From Simmondsia chinensis (Eukaryota; Streptophyta; Magnoliopsida; Caryophyllales; Simmondsiaceae): a stretch of 64,000 nt of DNA. Below, one piece after another: positions 33,444 to 44,964 of the stretch. Position 1 is the first letter of the stretch. Each line of letters opens with the position of its first letter. A program made the translations under genes and the position numbers. The notes beneath the pieces were generated by a model. That model made no database searches, was not told the DNA's origin, and was given only the letters and a program-made list of their open reading frames with translations. The stretch covers positions 33,706,638 through 33,770,637 of the forward strand of contig JAGTTD010000010.1 of NCBI GenBank assembly GCA_018398585.1, written 5' to 3'.

Positions 33444-36400
33444 ATGGCGACCGCGCCTTGCGTCTCCTCTTCTTCATCGGATCCTCTGCTGCAATCTCTT
33501 GCGCGCAGGGGGTGGAACTTTGGCGACGTTGTCTTAGTCCAAACCCTAATCGCCGATCACTGGGCCGCGCGCGGTGGTTCCTCAGCCGTTGATTCCGTCG
33601 AGTCGGAGCTCTGTAACCTTGACCTCAGATCCATCGGGGGGAAGTCCTTGCCTGATCTTTCCATCTTTCGGAAGACTTCTCATCTTCTTGGTCCGAAAGT
33701 GCTTCAGGTGAAGAAATTTTCTCTCTTTTTCAGAGTTAACGCCATTGCTACTCAATTTTTAGGTTTAGGTGAATGCTAGGGTATAAAGGCCTTCACTTAT
33801 CAGCTTAAGATCTTGGGAAAGTTACTTCCTTGACACGTTATTAGGGCCTTGTCATCCAAGAGGTCGAGTTCGTGTTCGAGTTCCTACAGCCTCTACTTTC
33901 AGTATTAAATAATCTAAGCACAAGAATGAAATGGGTTTGTCACTATCTACATTTCAAACCTAATGAATATTTGGTTGAGAGGGTATTTTAGAGGATAAAA
34001 CCATTTTTAGACGTCCGTTCATCAGCTTAAGTTTTTGGGATAGTTGGATTCGTGACACTTAGACATGCTATTGTTTGATATTGAATAAATCCTTTAAACT
34101 ATGAATTTGTATAACTAAAGCTCCGTTTGCAATTCCGTCTAAAATTGTTTACTTCATCTGCGACTATAATAATTGTGCATAACGTCATTAGTTAAATTAG
34201 ACTCTTTATATCACATCACGTGATGTGCTCGTGATTTGCTTGGATATGTCAAAAACTTGGATGGAACTACAGTAGGTTTTAATTGATACTAATTTGATAG
34301 TTAGGCAATTCATAGTTGAAGTTAAAAGTTGGGTTTACTTTGATTTTTAAGTAATAGTTCAAAGGTCTAGGGATGGCAATACGGTGGATAAAATCAATAA
34401 CTCAATGGTATCTGCCCTGTTTGGGGTGCGTATGAGTTAGGTATGCATGACAATACCCACCATGGATATTGAGGCATATGTGTATGTGATATTATACCTG
34501 TCCCGCACGCCTTCATACCCGCCCTGCCTTGCCCATACCCACCATAATCAATTGCATATTTACTACCTTCTACTATTTTGAAAATACAAATGTATTCACT
34601 CAATTTAATTACTCAAATATATGTCATATAATGTAGCATAATGTAATTAGATTTTGAAAAGTGATATTAAATAATTAATATGGGCGGTATGGATAATTAT
34701 TTGTTACTTACATTAGGGCGGTAGGAGGCAAGAACGAGGCGGGTATTAAATACCCGGTGGACACCCGTGGATAAGGTTATGGGTTTGTATCCGCCCCGGC
34801 GGGTATGGATATTCACTTCATACCCGTGGATGGTAATGGGGCAGTTAGCGGGTACGGGATGTAGAAGACACCCCACATACCTACCCCAGCCTACTGTCAT
34901 CTCTATAATGTATATGGCCTTTAGGTTTTTTCATGATTCTTACTCTTCTTTTTCTGAATAGGTAGCATCCGTGAGGGATATTAGTAATAGTAGTGTTGCA
35001 ACTGATTTAAGAGGTTTGGGCAATCAGAGGCTGTTGAAGATGAGTTTGATGGATTGCCACACCGAGATTCCTACCATTGAGTTTACCCGTATTCCTTCAT
35101 TGCCTGATGATGTTGTCCCTGGTACTAAGGTTCCCTTTCTCTTTTCTCTATCCATGTTTTTCATTTGGATCTCTGCTATCTTCTTTTCTTTACATTGTAG
35201 TTGTAATATGGGTTTGTATTCTGTGAAATGTGAATGGGACCTTGCCCACAACCTGCGAGAGATGTACTTTCTGTTGGAGCTTTGAGGGTGTTGATGTTGG
35301 TGCTTGTAGTGGGGAGGACATTTTGCCTGCCTCCATGGAAGAGCATTGTGAAAAATCAAGGATCTATATGGTATTATTTTCGATTTTTAGTTTTTTATTT
35401 TTGAGAAACTAAGTATCAAGTTTTGGAAATTACGTTTTCTTATTTGTGGTTTCATGTTTTAGGTTTTTAAAGGTTTGGGGGAAAAACTAAAATCAAGGAA
35501 GCAAAAACAAGGAAAAATCACTTTAAGAACCAAGAGTCGCAAATAGAAAATAATTCCAAACATGCCCTAAGTAGCTATTACATTCATCTGTAATGGCAAC
35601 ATAGTCATGAATAGCAGGGGGAAGCTCGAAGAGCTTGGTGATGGAAAATGGGAGGATGGAGTTTGTGGTATATACCTGATTATTTGGGGATGTTGTCAAA
35701 TATAAGTCATGTTTAACTATACCAGACGTTTTGAAACAAGCTCTTTCACTGACTAGAGTACTTCTATATTTGCCTCGAACACCTTAATTAAGAAGCACCG
35801 ACAAACACCTTAAGAAGCACCCTTGGCAACTGACCAGCATCACCTTAAGGTGTTATGTCATGTTTGTTGGCAGTTACGGTTGGAGAAGAAGGCCATCATC
35901 CATAGTGGTATAGTTTGCCTTAGTCCTGATGTTGTTACTGTACTCGGTGGCATTGTGGAATCATTATATGAAGAATGGAAGATGAACCAGAAGTATTCAG
36001 GTTTCTCCCGGTCTTCCCTACGAACAGCTCAAGAAACTGGCCTCCACCTTTTGAGAAATTACAGATTGGAGGGCCTAAACATATGGTTTCTCGCAATGGT
36101 GCATTTCTAGTCTCTTTTAGTCCATTACATGCTTTTATCCGTCTGAGTTAACTTTATTTCTGTTTCAAGTACATTTTAGAACTTGTGAGAGAGCTTGATG
36201 TTGATAGTTGAGTTTCTTATAAGTTACAATGAGGATGCCTGGCACCCCTTGGTAGAAATAAACAAGAGAAAAGGACATATATGACCGTGAAATCAACAAA
36301 GTGGTCTCAATACTCAGTTAGTGTCTTTTATAATTTGGCTTCGGTCTAGCACCTGAATGAAAAAGAGCATGATCCCCAAGATCCTAATGGTGCACTGAAT

Positions 36401-38870
36401 GGCCTTGATTTTTTTTGTTCAAAGGTGCGATAAAGTAAAATAAGCTCATCATGGAAGAAGAAAGACCTCAACTAGAAAAAGTACACCCAAATTTGTTCTC
36501 GGAAGAAGAAAGACCTCAAATAGAAAATAATATGCCCAAATTTGTTTTCTGAACATGGTTGCCATCCAATGTGTGTTCTCTTTGTAGTTGTTAGTTCCCT
36601 GAGCCATCAAGCTAATGAGTGAATGAGTAACAAGTAGTTGTCAAATGATCTGTTATTATTTGTATACTGTATAGGGCTGATTAAGATTCCAAGTAACTTA
36701 AGCAGTTGTTTGGGGTTTCCAATTGTTAAGGGTTCCTTTTGAAAATTAATTACATTTTAAGTTTGCTTCTACTATTTTCTCACTTATAATTCAAGAAATA
36801 ATGACCTATGTGTAACGCATTATAATATAAATGATTCACATATTAACTGATAATATTATGTAAAGTGAATTAATATGTGCTTCATTTGACCTAAACACCC
36901 GCGATATCCAAAAAGGACCCACCAATCGGACGTTGCTTTGGCCCCTAAAACCTCAAGGCCAGCCCTGATTTTTTATTTAGTTCAGTTTGAGCTAATTGTG
37001 CTTTCAGCTGCATTACTATGACATCTAGTGATTAGTTCTTTTTAAAGCCCGAATTGTAGACTTCTGCTCTAAATGAATACATTTCACCTTATTGCCTTTT
37101 AAAGTGAAAGTAGTGCTTCTGATGCGACAATAAATTTGTATCAGCTTTCAAGAACAGTGAGTCTCCCGCATTGGATTCCAGTGGCGAATCTGAAAGTAAG
37201 CAGATGGCTGGAAAACAAACCCCTGGTATGAAAGCAACTTATGTTGAAAATGATGCCAAAACATCTTCAGTCTCAAATAACCAAAGAGAAACCGAGCACC
37301 TCTGAGACAAGAGCAAAAGAAGGTAACACTCATTTGCATTGACCCTGTGATTACCTGTAAAGAACTTGAAATGTTATGTTGCTCAGGCGCCAGTATGAGA
37401 GATGACACGTGTTGGGTGGTTAAACTCGCTGCTTTTTAATATTTTTCTATATGTTTGTCTAATATGAAGTGTTGGAAAGTCATTTTAGTTGAATATCATT
37501 ATCTGAGATGGGTACTTTAGTATGAAATTGAGTGTTGGGATAACAATGTTGAAACGGTTTACATATCATCTGCAGCATAAAATTGCCATTTTTGATATTA
37601 TTCTCATGCTGATGTGAGAAATCTTGCACTTGCCAGTGGCTGAATACATCCCAATACAAAATCAAGCTGCCACACAGAAACTCCTCCAGAGAATGAACCA
37701 ACCAAACCACAACAATCAGCCGCACAAGGGTCAGAGATACCGAGGGAATGGTAAAGAAGACGAAAAACCAGTTCTTACTCTTGATGAGTGGGAAAGAAGA
37801 AAGGCTGGCTCGAATTTAATGGCCAGAGATCATCCAGATGTAAGTCGCGACGAGGAGCTTGCTTGGGCACTTCAGAATCAATTGGACTTGGAACGTCAAG
37901 TGAGTGCCTATGCTTTATTGAACTTTGACAAATCATAATCTGAGGCTAGTTTGATATGGTTTTTTGTTTGTAGTTTTTGATTTTTTTTTTTTTTTTAGAA
38001 ACCATGAATCAAATTTTGGAAACGATTTTTTTTATTTTTAGTCTCTTGTTTTCAGTTTTTTCCCTAGTTCTAGTGAAAACTGAAAACATAATACCAAGCA
38101 CCAGAAAAAGAAGTTTTTCCAAAACTTGTTTTTGGTTGTCAAAAACCAATAACAATGAACAAATAGTCATACCAAACAGGCCGCTAGTGTCTTTGTGCTC
38201 TTGAACTTCTTTTCTGTTTGGATAACTGGGATGTTCTAGCCAACTTATGTGCAACTCAAATCCCAAGTTCCTTGCACAACCCGCTTGGAAGTTTCTCTAC
38301 GTGCAACATATAAGTTGGGGTCTTTAGACTCTGTAGGTGGCCCCAAGGTATATTTGCACCCAATGACGGGGTTCTAACCAAGCTTGACTCTTCCCGAAGC
38401 ACCAAGCGAGGCGACTTACCAAATTATCCCTTGAGATTCGCTCTTGAAATTTTGTCTGTACATATTCTGACTCCCTTAAATGAATCCTGCATGGTGCCAT
38501 GAAATATATGCGTTAAAATCCATGTGATGTGCTACATGTCTAAATCCGACGCTGTCTAAGATGCCTTGATGTGCCTGATTCGTTTGTCCCCTTTTAGGTG
38601 GCAAGCAACTCTCAAATGGACAAAGCGGAAAGGATAAGAGTGAGCATGTTCAGTTTTCAAAGAGATGACGATTCAGTTCATGGACGAACAGGATCGCGAG
38701 GGAGAGGAAGAGCGCGAGGAAGAGGCCGGGGAAGAGGGAGAGGGAGAGGTAGGTCGGTTTTGATTCTCTGGCTTTTCTCCCAGTCACTTGAACCTTCTCC
38801 GCAGAAAATGGTTCTTAGTGTTCCCTCAAATGACTTGTTTGGTTCTATACTAAATTTTGCATCAGCGTAA
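33444..38870 (+). CDS. TDRD3/RMI1-like OB-fold protein with RGG tail; apparently frameshifted
   Basis: Exons by splice signals and homology: 33444-33707, 34962-35129, 35874-36098, 37153-37322, 37637-37899, and 38598 to a donor at 38749 or a stop at 38870. Exons 1-3 give the DUF1767/RMI1_N OB-fold, with LPDDVVPGTK, LRLE and KYSGFSRSSLR conserved. Exon 5 has LTLDEWERRKAG and a UIM-like SRDEELAWALQNQLDLE. The last exon ends in an RG-rich tail. In plants such proteins are described as Tudor-domain-containing-3-like. In animals TDRD3 joins topoisomerase 3B to mRNPs, so a similar role is inferred only. Two breaks are visible: a missing base near 36040 (before the family's PPPFEK motif) and an extra base near 37290, giving TGA at 37303. 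It is either a recent pseudogene or carries sequence errors. The ATG is the first in a conserved context. Confidence 0.65.
34368..34905. mobile_element. hAT-type MITE (TAGGGATGGCAAT family) in intron 1 of the TDRD3-like gene
   Basis: Begins TAGGGATGGCAATACGG and ends ...CTACTGTCATCTCTA, an imperfect inverted repeat. The interior GCGGGTATGGAT/ATACCCG phrases match the element at 39528. Flanking 8-mers do not match, so the ends are old. Confidence 0.65.
35362..35576. mobile_element. MITE remnant of the GTTTGGTATCGTTTT family in intron 2 of the TDRD3-like gene
   Basis: ATGGTATTATTTTCGATTTT...TTTTTGAGAAACTAAG at the left and AATAATTCCAAACATGCCC at the right resemble the elements at 14727 and 37942. 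Confidence 0.5.
36452..36552 (+). repeat. Small tandem duplication in intron 3 of the TDRD3-like gene
   Basis: A unit of about 50 bp, GGAAGAAGAAAGACCTCAA then CCCAAATTTGTT, is present twice head to tail. Confidence 0.75.
37942..38183. mobile_element. MITE of the GTTTGGTATCGTTTT family in intron 5 of the TDRD3-like gene
   Basis: The left GAGGCTAGTTTGATATGG mirrors the right CATACCAAACAGGCC. The body is GTTTTTGATTTTT / CAAAAACCAA. No target duplication was read. Confidence 0.65.
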
Positions 38871-38994
38871 GTGTTGTAGCTTTTTTTGAGAGAGCAGTTT
38901 AGGCATATGATGTCAAATGCTATTCTTTGTCAATTGCAAATACTGTGATCTTTGTCAATTTTGCTTTGCTTAATTGCCTTTTGTTGAGTACAAC

Positions 38995-39326
38995 TAGGGG
39001 TGTGTATGAGCTTAGCTGAGCCGAAGCTCGAGATTCGGTTCTTTTGCATTTAGCTTGGCTCAGCTTGGTTAAGCTTGATCCCTAGTTGTTGAATTTCTAG
39101 TCGATGAATTTTGAACTGTACTTGCCTTATTTAGGTCATACAAGTTCGATCTAAGATCTCTTGGGATCGTTTAGGCTCAAAGTACCCTCAATTTGGGCAC
39201 ATTTAAGCTATAAAATTGTATTAAGATGGACTTATTAGGCTCGTGAGCATGCAGCTCAAGTTTTACTAGGCTGAGTTTGGCTTGATTAACTGTATGAGCC
39301 AACTCAACTCATTTTGTTGCACCCTA
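38995..39326. mobile_element. hAT-type MITE with perfect 8-bp target duplication
   Basis: Starts TAGGGGTGTGTATGAGC and ends ...TTTTGTTGCACCCTA. The duplication AGTACAAC (38987-38994 and 39327-39334) is exact. It lies 125 bp past the last visible codon of the TDRD3-like gene. Confidence 0.88.
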
Positions 39327-39527
39327 AGTACAACAAGCTAAGTATTAAATTTGACCATTATTTTCTACTATGGAAGAGCTTTTAACAAGTCCTCAACGAG
39401 TTCTTATCCGGTCCTTAACAATTATTATTAAACTATTTACGAATATTAATAAGCCAAATACCCCCATATTTGAACTCCAATTGATAAGCTTATCGAGTTG
39501 CTTAAGCTCAACTCGATTATTTATCGA

Positions 39528-39915
39528 TAGGGATGGTAATGCTGCGGGCCGAGTATGGGAGGTGCCTCCTCCATACCTATACCCCGCTCTAATATGAGTA
39601 TAAAACGATTATCCATACTCGTCTGTATGATTATTTAATATTATTTTTAAAAATTCAATTATATTTTTTTATAATATAGATAAATAATTGAAGTAATTGA
39701 ATTTAAGTATGTATTTTTTAATTGAAAAGTTAACTAAATATAAAATGAAGCGGGTATGATGGGTATATACCAAGGCGGGGCGGGTACGATACTATACCCA
39801 TACCCATGGTGGATACGGGGTGTGTGCACCCAATATGTACCCGCTACTCACCTCACTTATGTTTGGGGTGGGTACCCGCGAGTAATGGGTTTTACCCACC
39901 CCCTTGCCATCCCTA
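39528..39915. mobile_element. hAT-type MITE (TAGGGATGG family)
   Basis: Starts TAGGGATGGTAATGC and ends ...CCCTTGCCATCCCTA. Flanks TTTATCGA (39520-39527) and ATTATCGA (39916-39923) match at seven of eight. The interior is rich in CGGGTA/TACCCG, unlike the AT-rich surroundings. Confidence 0.85.
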
Positions 39916-39923
39916 ATTATCGA

Positions 39924-40532
39924 GCTCCAATTATAGACATGAACGGATTCTAATCGATTTCGAGCATGAGCAGTTTATCAAATGTTCAGTTTGTTTTATA
40001 CTCCTAATGAAATGAGTTTCCTGAAAAATTGAGAATAAACATATGAACAAAGCAATTTAAAAAAATGAATAGAGAAAGGGCGAGGAAAGGCCTTCGAAGC
40101 TATTATTAAAGAGCAACCTAATACATTTTACTTTGGAGAAGAGGCCAAAAAGATCCAACCCAAATCGTGTTTTCATCGAGACGGGATAGTCATCACTACA
40201 TTAGCCCCTATATAGGAAAATCCAAAAATATTGGACCTGTTTGGAAAAGTTTTCTATTTACATTTTTTTGGTTATTTAAGAACACAAAGGCCATATTTTG
40301 AAAATCGAAAGTTTTTTTTTTTTTAATTTGGCATTTTTATTTTTTTTTTCTTGTGTAAATGAAAATTTAAAATAAAAAATTAAAATAAGAAAAAATATTT
40401 TTCAAAAACTAAAAATATTTGCAATTTTACATTAGTTACGATTTGGTTTTTGATTTTTTGTTTTCAATTTTCAACCAATCTACAAAAAACTGAAAATGAA
40501 AAACAAAAAAATGTCTACCAAAATATAATTTT
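39924..40532. other. Intergenic, decayed repeat text
   Basis: From about 40225 to 40520, GGACCTGTTTGGAAAAG and AAAACTGAAAATGAAAAAC-type runs suggest another worn GTTTGG-family MITE. Nothing coding was seen. Confidence 0.45.
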
Positions 40533-40861
40533 GGGTTATTTATGCGAAAGGTCCCTATATTTTACTTATTGTGTCAATTTAGTCTTATAGTTTGAAATTA
40601 AAGTTAAGTTAATGACTTAATTTTTAACGATGTGGTTAAATAAAATGCAAATGACCCGATATAGACTTATTCGCTAATTCAATCTAAACTCACCCGTCAT
40701 CCGAACATTAATAATTTTGTTAATAACTTGAGGTTAATTTTACTCTAAGGACTAAATTGACACAAAGTAAATGATATAGAGACTAAACTAACAGAATTGA
40801 AAGTAAATGAATTAAATTAACACCATAGGTAAAGTACAAGGAACTTTGGTGCTAATAACCC
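40533..40861. mobile_element. Mutator-type MITE, copy 4 of 4
   Basis: Starts GGGTTATTTATGCGAAAGGT and ends ...GGTGCTAATAACCC. The 9-bp flanks TATAATTTT (40524-40532) and TATAATTCT (40862-40870) differ at one base. Confidence 0.85.
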
Positions 40862-40870
40862 TATAATTCT

Positions 40871-41357
40871 TATACCTAATAGCCTAAAACCAAAAAGATT
40901 CCAGCTCATATGAGCATGGCAGAGGGTTTGGATTTGGCCGGCAAAGTTTCATAAAAAGATTGCAGCAGATCAATATCTTGATACTTAAATCTCCATATAA
41001 AAAAGCATTTTCAAATTTTAATTTAATCTGTGCTTGAAAACTCTCAGTGTCCTATTCAGGTTTTGATGGCAGGAAACGACGAACACCCACTCAGTGCTCG
41101 TCAAACAGCTTGTGTGTGTATACATACATATCCCACATCGGAATAATGAAGCTCAAACTTTAAATTTATATATCAGTACGTAAGAACTGCGGCAAGGTGG
41201 GCCTCTTTTTTGCGCCAGCTTGTAAACTGAGCAGGGGCTTTAAAGTAATGGGACCTACTTCAGGCCCACCCAGTATGGCCCATGGTGTGTAGTCTTTTGG
41301 TCTGCCCGTTTCAAGCATGGAGTTGGACTTTGTGGGTCTTGCGAATGCTTAGCCCAA
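40871..41357. other. Left flank of the gypsy element, nothing coding
   Basis: Contains ATCCCACATCGGAATAATGA at about 41130, a motif typical of plant LTR/TIR edges, but no partner was found nearby. Confidence 0.45.
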
Positions 41358-41898
41358 TGTCACCCACCGACTATTTACGATATTTATTTATGTAATTTTT
41401 TGATTTTTATTGCTCGATGTATTTTCGCTGTAGGTTGTAATTAGGAAAATATTTGTAAGAAGCAATCTTATTTGGAGCAAGGGCCAAACCGTGAGCCACC
41501 CTACCCAAATACTCTTGCTTCCCTTTTTGTAAAAGTTGACTTAGTTTTAATTAATGAGCCACCAACAGGCTGTACGGCCAGCAGCCAAGGGAGACAACAT
41601 AGGACACTTTGTATAATCTTTTTACTTTTTTGTTTTTCCTCAATTGCGTATAAATAGAGGTGCAATGCAAGGATGGGGTCATCCAATTTCCAACCAAAAT
41701 ATTTCTATCTTCCATTCTCTCTCTCTCTCTAACCGTGCCTTCCTCTTCTCTTTATTTCCATTGTAATATTTTTCCAAAACATAAAACTGGGGCATTTTTA
41801 TACTTGGGTTCGGGATTGGCCTGACTTGACGAGGTACTTTCGGAGTCAAGTCGAGTGGCATCGCGGTTTTGACATAGTAAACTTGTCATCCCGTGACA
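41358..41898 (+). repeat. 5' LTR of the gypsy element
   Basis: Begins TGTCACCCACCGACTATT and ends CATCCCGTGACA. A TATA box GTATAAATAGAGG lies at about 41647, followed by a (CT)n tract. Confidence 0.95.
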
Positions 41899-41901
41899 AT
41901 G

Positions 41902-41913
41902 TGGTATCAGAGC
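41902..41913 (+). promoter_or_regulatory. Primer binding site (initiator Met tRNA) of the gypsy element
   Basis: TGGTATCAGAGC lies three bases past the LTR end. Confidence 0.95.
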
Positions 41914-41941
41914 ACTTTCGGTTCAAGTGGGAGAAAACATA

Positions 41942-44005
41942 ATGGAAGAGGAGATTGTGGGCGCATCACACGTGGAGGGGGAGAACCGGGGGAGACCAGA
42001 GACCCGTGCCAAAAAGACCAACAAGAAGGACCCGTCCCAATCTCGGGAGGCCCTTTCTAGTTTGGACACGCGGGTTGCTCGGTTGGAGCTGGCCATGGGG
42101 GAGGTCCATGAACAATTGGACACCCTCGACACCTTGGAGGAGAATGTGGCAAAAATGGATGATAAAATCCATGAGACCGTCAAGAGTTCGGTTGAGGATC
42201 AACTTGACCGGATCTTGGACACGGTATCCGGACTAAGGGAGGAGATCGACGTTCTCAAGGCGGACATAGTCTTGTGCAAGACCGCCCTTGCTGGGGGATT
42301 CGGTGGGGGTAATGCGGGTGGGGTACCGAGGGTAAAGGTACCCGACCCTCCTAAGTTTGGGGGAAAAAGAAATGCCAAGGAGGTTGATAGTTTTCTTTGG
42401 AGCCTTGAACGTTATTTTGAGGCCCTAAAGATCGATGATGGACCTTCTAAAATCAGTACCGCCACCATGTATTTGGAGGGAGAGGCCTCCCTTTGGTGGA
42501 GGAGACGCCATGGAGATATTGCCAAGGGGGTTTGCTCTATGGACACTTGGGAGGAGTTTATCAAAGACTTCAAGAGGCAATTCTTCCCCGAGAATGCCGA
42601 GGACCAAGCTATGAAGAGGCTTCGTGGATTGAAGCACACAGGTTCCATCCGGGAGTATGTCTCGGAGTTTCAATCTCTTATGCTTGAGGTTCCGGATTTG
42701 CCCGAGACAATCCGTCTTTTCTACTTCATGGATGGCCTCCAACATTGGGCTGAAGTGGAGTTGAAAAGGCGGGGAGTCCATGACCTCGCGGGCGCCATTG
42801 CCGAGGTGGAGAGCTTGACCGAGTACAAAAAGGAGTTCCCGAAGAAGAAAGACTCAAAAGGGAACAAGGGACAAGGTGGGGGAGGAAAATGCCACAAGCC
42901 TTTTGCACACAAAGACAAAGGCAAGAGGCGGGAGGACAAACCGGACAAGCCTAAGAACCGGGATTGCTTTCTATGTGGAGGCCCTCATTACGTGAGGGAA
43001 TGCCCCCAACGCAAAGCCTTGAATGCGTTGGTGGTAGCCCAAGAACAAGAGACCGAGGGTGCAGCCATGGGTGCCATACGCATGCCCGGGACCATGTCGA
43101 GGGAGACACGCCCGGGCCCGGGTACCAGGCCACAGGCCCAGGACATTGGGTCCAGCAGCGGGCTTGACAAAGGCCCAGGAACACAGGTCCGTGACAGGGC
43201 GCAGGTGCAGGCACAGGACCGTGATAGAGGCCAGACGCTGGGACAAGCAGAGCCCACGACACAGGCGCAGGGGCACCCGAACCAGAAAACGAAGGCCCAG
43301 GGGAGGCCCGACCAGGCTCAGGTAGGCCCTCCACTGCAGAACGGCGCCCAAGGAGGTGGGTCAGCCAGTGCCCAGGTATTGCGCCAGAAACAGGGGTTGA
43401 TGTTTGTGAGTGCCGTGGTGAATGGAGTTGGGACCAGGGCCTTAGTTGACACCGGGGCCACGCACAACTTCATTTCAGCTCAGGAGGCAGCCATACTCAG
43501 TGTGAGCCATACCAAGGAGTTGGGATGGATGAAGACCGTCAATGCTTCATCCAAACCGATCCTTGGGGTGGCGCGCGCAGTGCCCGTCCAATTAGGGGAT
43601 TGGCACGGTACCTTGGACTTGACGGTAGTGACCATGGATGACTTCAAGGTGGTGCTAGGAATGGATTTCCTTGACTCGATGAAACCCTTGTCCTTCCCAA
43701 GGGACAATGTCATGGAGATCACCCAAAACCGGAGGAGCTATGCCGTGCCTTTGCTTAGGGAGAAGATGGAGGCCAATTTGCTCTCGGCCGTCCAACTCAA
43801 GAATGGGGTTCGCAAGAAGCAGGTAACGTACATTGCCACTCTGAGAGAAGAAAAGGGTAAGGTGTTGGACGAGTTTCAAGACGTTATGCCGCCCGAACTA
43901 CCTAAGCAACTTCCACCAAGGAGGGAAGTTGGCCATCACATCGAGCTTGAAGGCCACCCGCCATGGCACCATCGCGCATGGCACCGCCCGAATTGGAGGA
44001 ATTGA
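41942..44005 (+). pseudogene. gypsy gag and protease, one long frame
   Basis: From ATG 41942 the frame runs through a coiled-coil-like N-terminus, the retrotransposon gag domain (about 42385-42840), and a CCHC knuckle (42965-43003, CFLCGGPHYVREC). A Gln/Pro/Gly-rich linker built from GGCCCAGG-like repeats (about 43080-43330) and an aspartic protease with DTGA (43448-43459) follow. The frame is lost between the protease and RT (about 43955-43978), ending in a stop at 44003. An in-frame GTG upstream (41927) is not needed as a start. Confidence 0.92.
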
Positions 44006-44964
44006 GGAGGAAACTCAAGGACCTTTTGGATGCCGGGTTCATAAGGCCCTCAAAGGCCCCTTAGGGTGCTCCCGTTTTATTTCAAAAGAAGCATGACGGG
44101 TCTTTGAGGATGTGTATTGACTACCGAGCCCTTAACAAGATAACCGTGAAGAACAAGTACCCTATCCCTCTCGTTGCCGACTTGTTTGATAGGCTTGGGA
44201 AGGCCCGTTACTTCACCAAGCTTGATTTGAGGTCGGGATATTGGCAAGTAAGGGTCGCGGCCGGGGATGAGCAAAAGACCGCATGTGTGACACGCTATGG
44301 GGCATACGAGTTCTTAGTGATGCCGTTCGGGTTGACCAATGCTCCCGCCACTTATTGCACATTGATGAACGAGGTCTTGAAGCCCTTCCTTGATCGGTTT
44401 GTGGTTGTCTACCTTGATGACATCGTTATATATAGCGAGTCATTGGAGGAGCATGTCGAGCACTTGAAGGAGGTTTTCCAAGCACTCAAGGAGAACCAAC
44501 TCTATGTGAAGAAGGAGAAGTGCTCCTTTGCTCAAGAGGAGGTTTCTTTCCTTGGCCATCGCATAGGCCAAGGGAGGATTCGCATGGATTCCGCCAAAGT
44601 TCGTGCCATTGAGGAGTGGGAACCTCCACGCGGAGTTAGTGAGCTAAGGTCCTTCTTGGGCCTAGTTAACTACTATCGGAGGTTCATCATGGGGTATTCC
44701 GCCAAAGCCTCACCTCTAACCGACTTGCTCAAGAAGAAGACCGTGTGGCATTGGGATGAAAAATGCCAAAGAGCTTTTGAGGGGTTGAAGAAAGCCGTAA
44801 CCGAGAATCCGGTCCTACGTTTGCCCGACTTTGAGCTTCCTTTCGAAGTCCACACTGATGCCTCTGATTGTGCCATTGGGGGCGTGCTTATGCAAGAGAG
44901 ACATCCCATCGTCTCGGAAGCTCAACGACACCGAGTCGCTATGCCACCCACGACAAGGAGATGA
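43978..44964 (+). pseudogene. gypsy reverse transcriptase
   Basis: The homologous frame resumes at about 43978, has a TAG at 44062-44064 where the family has Tyr, and is then open from 44104. It contains [23 protein letters not shown] and the catalytic YLDD (44410-44421). The RNase H start [13 protein letters not shown] follows. Two small frame breaks near 44905 and 44937 end it. Confidence 0.92.

Noticed and set aside
33347..33592. An overlapping 81-codon frame at the start of the TDRD3-like gene
   Set aside because: The other frame, from ATG 33444, has the family's conserved residues and meets a correct donor at 33708.
42951..43351. Several frames opposite the gypsy gag linker
   Set aside because: Shadows of a GC-rich repetitive coding stretch.
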